From assembly GCA_020882975.1 (NCBI GenBank), contig JAHRFD010000006.1, positions 1-64,000 of the forward strand: 64,000 bases of DNA, read 5' to 3'. Below the pieces are notes generated by a model. That model searched no databases and was not told the DNA's origin. It saw only the letters and a program-made list of their open reading frames with translations. The translations under genes were made by a program, and so were the position numbers. Shown here in pieces: positions 57,168 through 64,000 of the stretch (positions are counted from its first letter, which is position 1; each line of letters begins with the position of its first letter). The stretch comes from Microcoleus sp. EPA2 (lineage in GTDB: Bacteria > Cyanobacteriota > Cyanobacteriia > Cyanobacteriales > Microcoleaceae).

Positions 57168-57524
57168 TTATTTCTTAGGTATAACCCTGAAGAAAATGCC
57201 TTGTCAGTCACTTTTTTGAGTGACACTCCAATGAGTGTCACTCATTTTACAGAGAGGGCGATCGCCATTTCGCGAGCGGTAAAAGGACTTATAGCCGAAG
57301 ACAGAAGTAAGTAAACCGATCGATAGGCAGATCCCGGACTCTCTTTTGCAGCCCGACAGATTCATCAGTGCGTCCGTGGCGATCGCGAAATTCAATTGCT
57401 TTAAAATTGCACAAAAAAATGCACCCACTCCCGAAGGAAATAGGTGCTGGTAAAATGACCTAAAAACTCAAAACTCTATTTGCTGGGAGTGAAGACAGAA
57501 GTAAGTCCTAAAACCCTAAAGGTT
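57168..57524. other. Upstream region of the cluster
   Basis: It contains the palindrome at 57217-57244 (separate entry), two HIP1 sites, and the phrase GACAGAAGTAAGT twice (57300 and 57493). No gene is recognised. The promoter of the cluster is expected here. Confidence 0.4.
57217..57244 (-). promoter_or_regulatory. Perfect 12-bp inverted repeat upstream of the cluster
   Basis: TGAGTGACACTC (57217-57228) is the exact reverse complement of GAGTGTCACTCA (57233-57244), with a 4-base centre. A GTCAGTCACT at 57203-57212 is a related half. It lies 89 bases before the chosen start of protein C and 50 before its earliest ATG. No transcription terminator T run on the minus strand, so an operator is more likely. 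Confidence 0.5.
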
Positions 57525-58277
57525 TCAGCTTGAGGTACCACTACAAGTTGCTACAATTTGCTTGAGAATTCGGTCTAACGCCTTGGGGTTATCCAGATTC
57601 ACCGCTTGTAGCAGGCCCGAATCCACCAGTGCGGGGGCCCGATCGTCTTCCACCGTTCCATTCAACGCCGCCACCAAAATATCTGCCGTTCGTCCACTGC
57701 CTGCGATCGCCACGATCGGGTGTTTTGCCTTCACGCTCTCCTGTGCATCTTTCCAAGTAATTTCTCCGCCATTCACCAACACCGTCACCGAGGGGCAAAA
57801 GCCAGATAAGGTGCGGGCAATCTGTGCGATCCACGCCGACTCATCCCCCCATTGCGAACCCGGAACCAGAACAAAATGGGTGTGATGGGGTTCTAAGGCA
57901 CAGGCATCTTCTGCTGGAGGTGGCTGATTCGGTAATGTTGCCAAACCGACGGCGGTAACGCCAATCAGAGGAAAAGTGCCACCCGTTTGGTAACGAGCCT
58001 CCCCCATCATTTGCATAATACCCGCATCGGTTCCGCCATCGAGGACGTAGGCATTTAAGGACTCGGCGAGAGGAGCTAGGACTGTTAGAAAGAGCGATCG
58101 CAACCGTTCCCGATCGACTTCGCTGAGTTTACTGGCACCGCCCACCACCACGATGACCGGACGCGGACTAGAGAGTCCCAGTTGCTCTAGAGTTAAGGTC
58201 AGGTCGGCATTGGCTTGAGGATAGAGAGCTGTTGCCGTCAGACCGTTGGCAAATTCGATCGAGAAAGATTCTTGCAT
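57525..58277 (-). CDS. TRPM-like SLOG (LSDAT) domain protein
   Basis: A 250-residue protein of one domain. VIVVVGGASKLSE near 42, YVLDGGTDAGIMQMMGEA near 79, FVLVPGSQWGDESAWIA near 131 and VTVLVNGGEITWKDAQ near 166 form the SLOG Rossmann-like fold seen in TRPM channels and in bacterial nucleotide-sensing proteins. It probably binds a nucleotide or ADP-ribose-like ligand. No effector domain is attached. ATG 58277 is preferred to 58292, as MQESFS is closer to the fold. It lies upstream of the unusual cluster on the same strand, but 357 bases away. Confidence 0.75.
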   Translation of the reverse strand: MQESFSIEFANGLTATALYPQANADLTLTLEQLGLSSPRPVIVVVGGASKLSEVDRERLRSLFLTVLAPLAESLNAYVLDGGTDAGIMQMMGEARYQTGGTFPLIGVTAVGLATLPNQPPPAEDACALEPHHTHFVLVPGSQWGDESAWIAQIARTLSGFCPSVTVLVNGGEITWKDAQESVKAKHPIVAIAGSGRTADILVAALNGTVEDDRAPALVDSGLLQAVNLDNPKALDRILKQIVATCSGTSS

Positions 58278-58621
58278 GAACAAAAAATACAACTCAGGAT
58301 AGGAGAATCGCTTCCGGGGACATAGTGTTATTATGTCCTGAAAAGAAGGTCTATTGCTTCAATCCAGCCTTATCGTCTTGCCGTCCGGACTAAATGCCAC
58401 TGATTTGACCCCACCCTCATGCCCGCAGCACCGTGACTTTATTCCCTTTCCGGTCCATTGGTAACAAGTTAGAAGGAAGTAGATTTTGTCAATACCCCTT
58501 TATGTAGAAATATAATTGAATAATAATGATAATCAAACAAGGGGTAAGGGTGGGAGAGTCCCCGACGGCGGACTCTCCCACCGGCAGTGATTATCATTAT
58601 TAATAAGTTGTTCGCTGACTC

Positions 58622-58893
58622 TAGTCGCGGGCGATCGATAAGAGTCGCGGGCGATCGATAAGAGTCGCAGGCGATCGATAAGAGTCGCAGGCGATCGATA
58701 AGAGTCGCGGGCGATCGATAAGAGTCGCGGGCGATCGATAAGAGTCGCGGGCGATCGATAAGAGTCGCAGGCGATCGATAAGAGTCGCGGGCGATCGATA
58801 AGAGTCGCAGGCGATCGATAAGAGTCGCAGGCGATCGATAAGAGTCGCGGGCGATCGATAAGAGTCGCGGGCGATCGATAAGAGTCGCGGGCG
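58622..58893. repeat. 20-bp minisatellite inside the IS4 element
   Basis: The unit AGTCGCRGGCGATCGATAAG is repeated about 13 times with a partial 14th, differing at a single G/A site. Each unit contains GGCGATCGAT, a HIP1-like core. Unit length is not a multiple of three, and all three frames are only accidentally open. It is non-coding and not a CRISPR array, as there are no spacers. Confidence 0.9.
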
Positions 58894-58952
58894 TTGGTAT
58901 GATCAAACGATATAATTGACAAATAATTGAGCGATTGTGTAGGTCAGTAAAT

Positions 58953-60326
58953 ATGGCTAAAAGTCAAAAAACCAACCGTGACCACGCCAAAAAAACCACA
59001 AGACCGATGGTGGAAGATGAGGCAATCGCCTCGCAACTATCTGCATTATTAACACCAGCCATCACCTCACAAGAAAATTACTACCGTCAACTGGGTTTAC
59101 GAGGTAGAATTCTCAACTTACCGTTGATGGTAGCAGCAGTATTAACCTTGCTATGGCGAGACGTAGCTGGAGTGACAGAACTCACAAGAATGCTAGCAAG
59201 AGAAGGTTTTTTGTGGTGCGGACCCACAACAGTCACTCAACAAGCAATGTCTCAAAGATTTTTAAGTTTTCCTGCCACTTTATTTGAAGGAGTCTTCAAA
59301 AATTTATTACCAAGTTTAAGAACTGCTTGGTATCAGAGAAACCAAAGACCTCTACCAGAAAGCATTCAATTTGCCTTGACTAAATTTTCCCGAATTTGGA
59401 TAGTGGATAGCTCAACACTCGAAGCATTATTTTGTAAGCTCAAAAGCCTGGAAGATATACCCAAAGGGCAGTTGGCAGGAAAAATGGCAACAGTCATAGA
59501 TTTAATGACCAGGCTTCCTGCCGAGATTTGGTTTTTGGAAAATCCCAGAGCTTCTGATGTTAAGCTTGAAGAAAATATTCTGCAATTAGTCCCAACTCAA
59601 ACCTTACTTTTACTGGATAGAGGATTTTATCATTTTAGTTTTTGGCTCAAATTAATTGAACGAGATATCCACTTAATTACTCGTTTGAAAAAAGGAGCAT
59701 CAATTAAAGTAGAGCAAGTATATACCAAGAGTTACGAACTCCGAGATAGTCGGATACGGCTAGGCTCAGGAACTTCAAAAACTCCATTTATTACCTTACG
59801 TTTGATTGAAGTTCGTTCCGGTAAAATTTGGCATTCTTATTTGACAAGCGTACTAGATCCTCATGTATTACCTCCCTACGTCGTCGCAGATTTATATCGC
59901 AGGCGCTGGAGGATTGAAGATGCTTTTAATACCGTAAAAAGGCTTTTGGGATTAAGTTATTTGTGGACAGGTTCTCTCAACGGCATCCAGCTTCAAATTT
60001 GGGGGACTTGGATATTTTATGCACTCTTGGTTGATTTAGGTGATGCCGTTGCTGACCAACTCTCTTTACCAATAGATTCGATTTCATTAGAAATGATTTA
60101 CCGGGGTCTTTACCATTTTTATGTGGCTCATCAAAAAGGTAAGGCAACTGACTTGATCGAGTATTTCGCCGCGCCCGAAAACCAAGATTTAGGTATTGTT
60201 AAATCTCAACGAAAGCCCAATGTTAAGTTAATTGTTTCACCTTTCCCTGATCGACAGCGAGGCAATCACCAATTTTTCTTTGATGCCTCTTCTGAAATCC
60301 CCTTGACAACTGGCATACAGGCTTAA
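58953..60326 (+). CDS. IS4-family transposase
   Basis: A 457-residue DDE transposase. WIVDSSTLE (first D), LLLDRGFYHF (second D) and YRRRWRIEDAFNTVKR are visible; the last shows the Y-x2-R-x3-E-x6-K signature of IS4. The reading frame is intact, so the element may be active. ATG 58953 begins MAKSQKTNRD; a TTG at 58935 is also in frame. It fills the right 70 percent of the element. Confidence 0.93.
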   Translation: MAKSQKTNRDHAKKTTRPMVEDEAIASQLSALLTPAITSQENYYRQLGLRGRILNLPLMVAAVLTLLWRDVAGVTELTRMLAREGFLWCGPTTVTQQAMSQRFLSFPATLFEGVFKNLLPSLRTAWYQRNQRPLPESIQFALTKFSRIWIVDSSTLEALFCKLKSLEDIPKGQLAGKMATVIDLMTRLPAEIWFLENPRASDVKLEENILQLVPTQTLLLLDRGFYHFSFWLKLIERDIHLITRLKKGASIKVEQVYTKSYELRDSRIRLGSGTSKTPFITLRLIEVRSGKIWHSYLTSVLDPHVLPPYVVADLYRRRWRIEDAFNTVKRLLGLSYLWTGSLNGIQLQIWGTWIFYALLVDLGDAVADQLSLPIDSISLEMIYRGLYHFYVAHQKGKATDLIEYFAAPENQDLGIVKSQRKPNVKLIVSPFPDRQRGNHQFFFDASSEIPLTTGIQA

Positions 60327-60355
60327 CTTGTTACCAATGATGCTTGGGGCATGAT

Positions 60356-60426
60356 TATACATCTCCATAAATTACAGATAAGTCTAAGCACGATAAGGGT
60401 TTCAGATTCATTTTTGGAGATGTCTA
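60356..60426. mobile_element. Short MITE with GACATCTCC-type ends beside the IS4 element
   Basis: TATACATCTCC (60356-60366) and GGAGATGTCTA (60416-60426) are inverted ends with one mismatch, like those at 16348 and 36712. The element is 71 bp and non-coding. It begins 17 bases after the IS4 end. Confidence 0.6.
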
Positions 60427-60471
60427 TTGGTTCATTTCGACCGATCGCGAGATTTACTTTAGCAATTGCTC

Positions 60472-60502
60472 AACTCGCTTGTACACAAGAGCGAGTTTTT
60501 TA
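60472..60502 (+). terminator. Terminator-like hairpin right of the MITE
   Basis: ACTCGCTTG pairs with CAAGAGCGAGT (one bulge), followed by six T residues. It has no obvious gene before it on the plus strand apart from the transposase, whose upstream neighbour may have been displaced. Confidence 0.5.
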
Positions 60503-60580
60503 GTGCAATAATAACAACAATTGCTATTCCCTGTTATTAAAGCGAAAATGGAATAGCCCAAATTACAGGAGGACTCAGGC

Positions 60581-60835
60581 ATGAACGTGTCTTTGACACC
60601 GGAGTTAGAGCAGTATGTCCAGGAGAAAGTCTCAAGCGGACTGTATTATTCTGCTAGCGAGGTAATCCGTGAAGGGTTGCGCCTGCTGAAAGAACGGGAA
60701 CAATTCCAACAAACTCGCTTACAGGAATTGCGGCAGGAAATTCAGGTAGGGCTAGACAGTGGTGAAGCAACTCCGCTGGATATGTCAGCAATCAAGGCCG
60801 CATCGCGGCAGCGCCGACAGAGGAAACCTCAGTAA
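60581..60835 (+). CDS. ParD-family antitoxin without a toxin
   Basis: An 84-residue protein. The N-terminal ribbon-helix-helix (NVSLTPELEQYVQEKVSSG, then YYSASEVIREGLRLLKER) is the ParD/CopG type DNA-binding half; the rest is a helical toxin-binding tail. AGGAGG lies 10 bases upstream. parE should follow in overlap, but the next start (ATG 60836) opens only a 20-codon frame ending at a stop. It is thus an orphan antitoxin. Confidence 0.85.
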   Translation: MNVSLTPELEQYVQEKVSSGLYYSASEVIREGLRLLKEREQFQQTRLQELRQEIQVGLDSGEATPLDMSAIKAASRQRRQRKPQ

Positions 60836-60925
60836 TGGCAACGATCGTTTTTCTTAAAAGACATTTGTACCGACTTCGTAGAATTGCCCAGTGCTGAGAG
60901 CCGTTAGGCAACTTTCATAAAGCTG

Positions 60926-60953
60926 CCCCCTCCATTTAGAGGGGGTAATTTTT
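60926..60953 (+). terminator. Rho-independent terminator after the parD region
   Basis: GCCCCCTC and GAGGGGG form a stem around CATTTA, followed by TAATTTTT. It closes the short parD transcript. Confidence 0.7.
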
Positions 60954-61041
60954 ACTGAACAAAATCGCTCACAGGAATGAAGTTGCAGGAACTAGATGCG
61001 ATTTAAATTGGAATTGTTTACCACATAAAATAACAAAAACC

Positions 61042-61263
61042 ATGCACAATTCATGGACTGAACCTAATTCTGGCTATAGCAAATCGGGTTACGAGTCCGA
61101 ACCTGATTTGACAGTTGGTTACTCATCATCCACAGAAGTTCGTCAAGGTAATTTTGACAACGCTTACCAAGAAAATGTCTATGACTTGTCCAACCTAGCA
61201 GATACTCCTTGGACAGATTCAGCAGTCCGCCCGAATCCACAGTTGGAGCTGGAGCTTGATTAA
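61042..61263 (+). CDS. Small acidic protein of unknown function
   Basis: A 73-residue protein rich in Ser, Asn, Tyr, Asp and Glu (for example SKSGYESEPDLTVGYSSS and NAYQENVYDLSN), ending in LELELD. It has no hydrophobic core typical of a domain and is probably disordered. It is on the opposite strand to the Glu/Tyr/Phe cluster and shares only acidity with it. The ribosome site is weak, so translation is uncertain. Confidence 0.45.
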   Translation: MHNSWTEPNSGYSKSGYESEPDLTVGYSSSTEVRQGNFDNAYQENVYDLSNLADTPWTDSAVRPNPQLELELD

Positions 61264-61290
61264 AGAAATGTAGTCCTGGACGCATCAACC

Positions 61291-61366
61291 TAAAAAACCC
61301 GGTTTGTTGTTCTCATTCTCAACCTAAAATGACGAACTTACCCTCAAAAACCGGGTTTTTGGGTAA
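61291..61366. repeat. AACCCGGTTT inverted spacer repeat
   Basis: AAAAACCCGGTTT near 61292 is inverted as AAACCGGGTTTTT near 61350. Related single copies occur at 34777 and 49398. It is a palindromic spacer repeat that could fold in RNA. Confidence 0.5.
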
Positions 61367-61549
61367 GTCCTAAAATGGAGAGGGGAGAGCAGGAAAGGGA
61401 GAGAGGGATAGGGAGGTTTAGCTGATTGGTTATTTCTGCAAGGCTGCTCTAATTTTCCTAATCTTTTAAACACAGTAAAAATGTTTTCTAAACCAGAAAC
61501 AATAGAGCAGCTTTTTAACCTGATTTGAGTTAACATCAATAGGATTCCC

Positions 61550-63085
61550 ATGAACAGTCCAAAGCAGTTAATAAAATTAAGCCAGGTAGAATCGGCTTTA
61601 ATAGCTGCCAGTACACTTTGCCTAATTTTTGCTTTCATCTGCATTATTTTCTTAAGCTTTCCATCAATGGCTAGCGCTAGTTCCTTACCTACTAAAATTT
61701 GGGAAAAAGAACAATCTAGAGTTTTGCTGCCAGATTGGAGCCAGATTACCTTCAATTCCCTACCAGCCGTTGCTAGTTCTGGAAGTTCTGGCGGTCGAAG
61801 CTGGCAAGCTGGCACTTCTCTTGACAACATCTTGAAGCTGGGGGACATTAACGATGTAAAACCTGAAATTCTGTCTTTGCAAGCAATTGAACAATTGGCA
61901 CTAGGGGATATCAATTTAGAGAATATCAGCTTGTCAGCATTTCCCTTAGCTGGTAAGCAAACTGTCGGTCACTTGGCTGAAATTGTTCCCAATCTTAGCC
62001 AATTTCAATTGAGCGATGTCCCTCCAATTGCTTCTTTATCTTCTCAAATAGCCGCAGTGAACCCTAACATCAACCAATTACCAATTGGTCAAGCTATCAA
62101 ACAAGTACCGCAACTAGCGCAGGCAAAACTTAACCAAATTGACCTATCTGAGTTTGCGCTCGCCCAAATCCCCAACCTTAATAGCGTAAATTTAGAACAG
62201 TTCTCTGGCTGGTCAGAGGAACTCATCAGCAATATTCCCCTGCTGAGTCAAGTCCCGCTTTCTAGCTTTCCGGTTCCTATTGCGTCTATTGGCAGCACAA
62301 TCATGCGAATTGACACGATTTACAGTCGGTACGAAAGCAAACGCAATAACACAATTTCCGGTTCTGATGTAGAAGGATTTGCGGTAGCGTGCGAGAATGA
62401 TTGCGCTTATATCGAACTCGACGACATGGAAAACGCCGGTCGCCGCGCCACAGGGCCGCTAGAAGGCAAGCAGTGGATTAGCGGCAAATATCAGGAAGTG
62501 CGAGGCGGTTCTGGCTGTTTGACAGGTTGGGAACCGACGGGCCGGCATCCTTTTGGAGAAGTGTTTAAAGTAGTGGTAATGGAACCGTCAGAAACCAGCG
62601 ATACTGTTGACACTGCCCTGTACTTCAGGTTTAGTTTGCCCTGCGGCAAATCGCCTTACATTATTGGCCCGGTTCCGTTTCTCAGTTACAGCGTTAATTC
62701 GTCTATGTTTGTCGGTCGATTAGAGGGCGGTTCTTCTAACAGTATTTCGCGTTCAAAAGGTGTCGCATCTGAAACAAAACCTTCAAAGCCGCTGAGTTCC
62801 AATCAAGCTAAAAAAAACCCTTTACCAACTCAGCCTCTACCTGAATCCAAGCGAGAGTGCGCGCATCCCGCAACTTACGTTAGCGGTGTGGATGCGGCTT
62901 TATTAGGAGAGGCGATAGCCAATTTGGAAAGTGCAAGCAGCGGCGACTACGAAGCTATTGGCGAAATGGTTTGTACCGAAGGATCTGGCAACTGCGGGCG
63001 GGCGATCGGTCTTTATTTGCGGTCTGAGAGCAAGAATTATTCGAGTATCAGCCACCTGCTTACGATCCGATTTAATCGAAACTGA
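61550..63085 (+). CDS. Exported protein with unusual leucine-spaced repeats and lysozyme-like end
   Basis: A 511-residue protein with a hydrophobic segment at about 18-42 (signal or anchor). Residues about 90-245 have degenerate repeats in the pattern xxIPxLxxVxLxxF (for example NIPLLSQVPLSSFP). The middle (about 280-380) has CENDCAYIELDD and cysteine pairs. The last 60 residues (ANLESASSGDYEAIGEMVC and GNCGRAIGLYL) resemble the beginning of a lysozyme-like glycosidase domain in cyanobacterial plasmid and conjugation proteins, with the catalytic Glu in NLES, but it stops too early for a full domain. The resemblance is from memory. Its role is unknown. Confidence 0.55.
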   Translation: MNSPKQLIKLSQVESALIAASTLCLIFAFICIIFLSFPSMASASSLPTKIWEKEQSRVLLPDWSQITFNSLPAVASSGSSGGRSWQAGTSLDNILKLGDINDVKPEILSLQAIEQLALGDINLENISLSAFPLAGKQTVGHLAEIVPNLSQFQLSDVPPIASLSSQIAAVNPNINQLPIGQAIKQVPQLAQAKLNQIDLSEFALAQIPNLNSVNLEQFSGWSEELISNIPLLSQVPLSSFPVPIASIGSTIMRIDTIYSRYESKRNNTISGSDVEGFAVACENDCAYIELDDMENAGRRATGPLEGKQWISGKYQEVRGGSGCLTGWEPTGRHPFGEVFKVVVMEPSETSDTVDTALYFRFSLPCGKSPYIIGPVPFLSYSVNSSMFVGRLEGGSSNSISRSKGVASETKPSKPLSSNQAKKNPLPTQPLPESKRECAHPATYVSGVDAALLGEAIANLESASSGDYEAIGEMVCTEGSGNCGRAIGLYLRSESKNYSSISHLLTIRFNRN

Positions 63086-63148
63086 CTCAATTTTTTAATT
63101 GTTAGTGAGTTATGTTATTAATATAAAACCAACGGAGGAAAATTTCTG

Positions 63149-64000
63149 ATGTCTAACTACGGAAATTACGGTGAGGGTTTTTATGCTGGGCCACGCCAAG
63201 ACTTGATAGCACGTTTGCAAGAACTGGTTCGGCTTTATCCTGGAGGGATTGGCATTATCAAAGAGCTGATTCAGAATGCCGATGATGCTGGAGCCACAGT
63301 CATACGATTTACTTTCGATTGGCGAAACCACTCAATTGATGAGCTTCCTCTGGCTAAAATGACTGAGCTAATGGGACCAGCACTCTTAGTTTATAATGAT
63401 AAAGTTTTCAATGAGCAAGATTTTAAAGGAATCCAAGAAATAGGCATTGGTGGTAAACGAGACGGAGAAAACTTGTGGAAGACCGGAAAGTTTGGTTTAG
63501 GATTTAATTCAGTCTACAATATAACAGATTATCCAAGCTTTGTTTCCGGTGACAGGATTATTTTCTTCGATCCCCATTGTTCGATTTTAGGTAAACTCGG
63601 TGAAGGCTGGCCTCTTCAAAGGGAAAACACTAAGTTTTATCCTAATTTTTTGGAACTTTATAAAATAGGTTTACCACCTGGATTGGATGACTTTAACAAT
63701 ACAATTTTTCGTTTTCCGTTACGGACAGCGGAACACGCCAGTCGCAGCGAAATTTCAGCAAAAGTTTTTGATAAATCACAAGTAAAGGAGCTTTTAGATA
63801 AACTTATCGAAGATGGTGAAGAAAATTTTATATTTCTCAAAAATCTTGAGGAACTTCAGGTTTATCAAATTGCTGAAAATGGCGATGGTTCTATTGAAGA
63901 ACTCCTCAGCATCACCACTAAAAATAGTGAAGAAGTGCGAAACGAGCGACAAAAATTGCTTTCGGTGGTGCAACATAAGCCTGAAAACCTGCTACAACTA
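63149..64000 (+). CDS. Sacsin-like GHKL ATPase, truncated by the window edge
   Basis: At least 284 residues, open to the right edge. GGIGIIKELIQNADDAGAT (near 28-46) is the N-box of HSP90-like ATPases and GKFGLGFNSVYNITDYPSF (near 110-128) is the G-box, both closest to the sacsin N-terminal repeat (HATPase of the SIRPT1 type). GGAGGA at 63134-63139 precedes the ATG by 9 bases. Sacsin-like proteins in bacteria are often very large. It could be a chaperone or a defence ATPase; neighbours to the right are not visible. Confidence 0.88.
   Translation, partial: MSNYGNYGEGFYAGPRQDLIARLQELVRLYPGGIGIIKELIQNADDAGATVIRFTFDWRNHSIDELPLAKMTELMGPALLVYNDKVFNEQDFKGIQEIGIGGKRDGENLWKTGKFGLGFNSVYNITDYPSFVSGDRIIFFDPHCSILGKLGEGWPLQRENTKFYPNFLELYKIGLPPGLDDFNNTIFRFPLRTAEHASRSEISAKVFDKSQVKELLDKLIEDGEENFIFLKNLEELQVYQIAENGDGSIEELLSITTKNSEEVRNERQKLLSVVQHKPENLLQL

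Larger units (their letters stand above)
58456..60339. mobile_element. Complete IS4-family insertion sequence with internal minisatellite
   Basis: CATTGGTAACAAGTTA (58456-58471) and TAACTTGTTACCAATG (60324-60339) are perfect 16-bp inverted ends. The element is 1884 bp and encodes one IS4 transposase. The right end overlaps the stop codon. Left of the gene, inside the element, is a tandem array of 20-bp units. No direct repeat of the target was found next to either end. Confidence 0.85.

Noticed and set aside
58622-58893. Possible CRISPR array
   Set aside because: The units are directly adjacent with no spacers and differ by a single base; no cas genes are near.
58469-58922. Two long open frames on the minus strand reading DSYRSPATLID repeats
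   Set aside because: They are translations of the 20-bp minisatellite, whose unit is not a multiple of three; several frames stay open by accident.

Overview
The window reads as chromosome of a filamentous cyanobacterium, most likely of the Oscillatoria/Microcoleus type. The support is direct: the cyanobacterial HIP1 octamer (GCGATCGC) and half-sites are scattered everywhere, one kinase carries a GUN4 domain, there is a DUF3747 + S-layer-homology surface protein, and the intergenic spacers hold short palindromic repeats typical of these genomes. I could not run any search, so the genus is inference.

Layout. 1-770: a strong leftward promoter at the edge, then no gene. 771-8111: a zinc-ribbon/kinase/WD40 protein, an orphan IS630-type DNA-binding protein, a beta-lactamase-fold serine hydrolase and a membrane GT-C-like protein paired with a GT2 glycosyltransferase. 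8323-19451: riboflavin synthase, bifunctional nuclease, Fe-S aldo/keto reductase, a large PAS histidine kinase, a GHL10-type hydrolase, a MITE, an FAD oxidoreductase and a PuuD-like amidotransferase. 19459-24893, minus strand: small cysteine-rich protein, SRPBCC protein, orphan antitoxin, radical SAM protein, lspA, bioY, bioB. 25101-29449: a pstS-pstC-pstA-pstB phosphate operon behind a Pho box. 29576-38089: aldo/keto reductase, M20 peptidase, bioD, a kinase with a Pro/Ala/Glu tail, YqeY protein, prs and the SLH protein. 38177-43361: an overlapping pair, a 1434-residue SF1 helicase and a winged-helix-like protein. 43553-44775: tRNA-His and a decayed IS605-type element. 44857-48981: a kinase-GUN4 fusion, a manganese catalase and two siroheme/cobalamin genes.

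49435-57128 is the most unusual part: six co-oriented genes of which three are paralogues. These have N-termini built of Glu/Tyr/Phe repeats broken by Gly/Ala-rich hydrophobic blocks and a shared C-terminal module. The other three are a HExxH metallopeptidase, a protein with a transthyretin-like N-terminal domain and a helical protein of unknown role. A perfect 12-bp inverted repeat sits just upstream of the first gene. This is my best candidate for an undescribed system; its function is unknown.

57525-64000: a TRPM-type SLOG protein, a complete IS4-family element with a 20-bp minisatellite inside it, an orphan ParD antitoxin, two uncharacterised proteins and, running off the right edge, a sacsin-like GHKL ATPase. 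Mobile-element traces are concentrated in this last part and around 43.5-44.8 kb; most of the rest is ordinary core chromosome.
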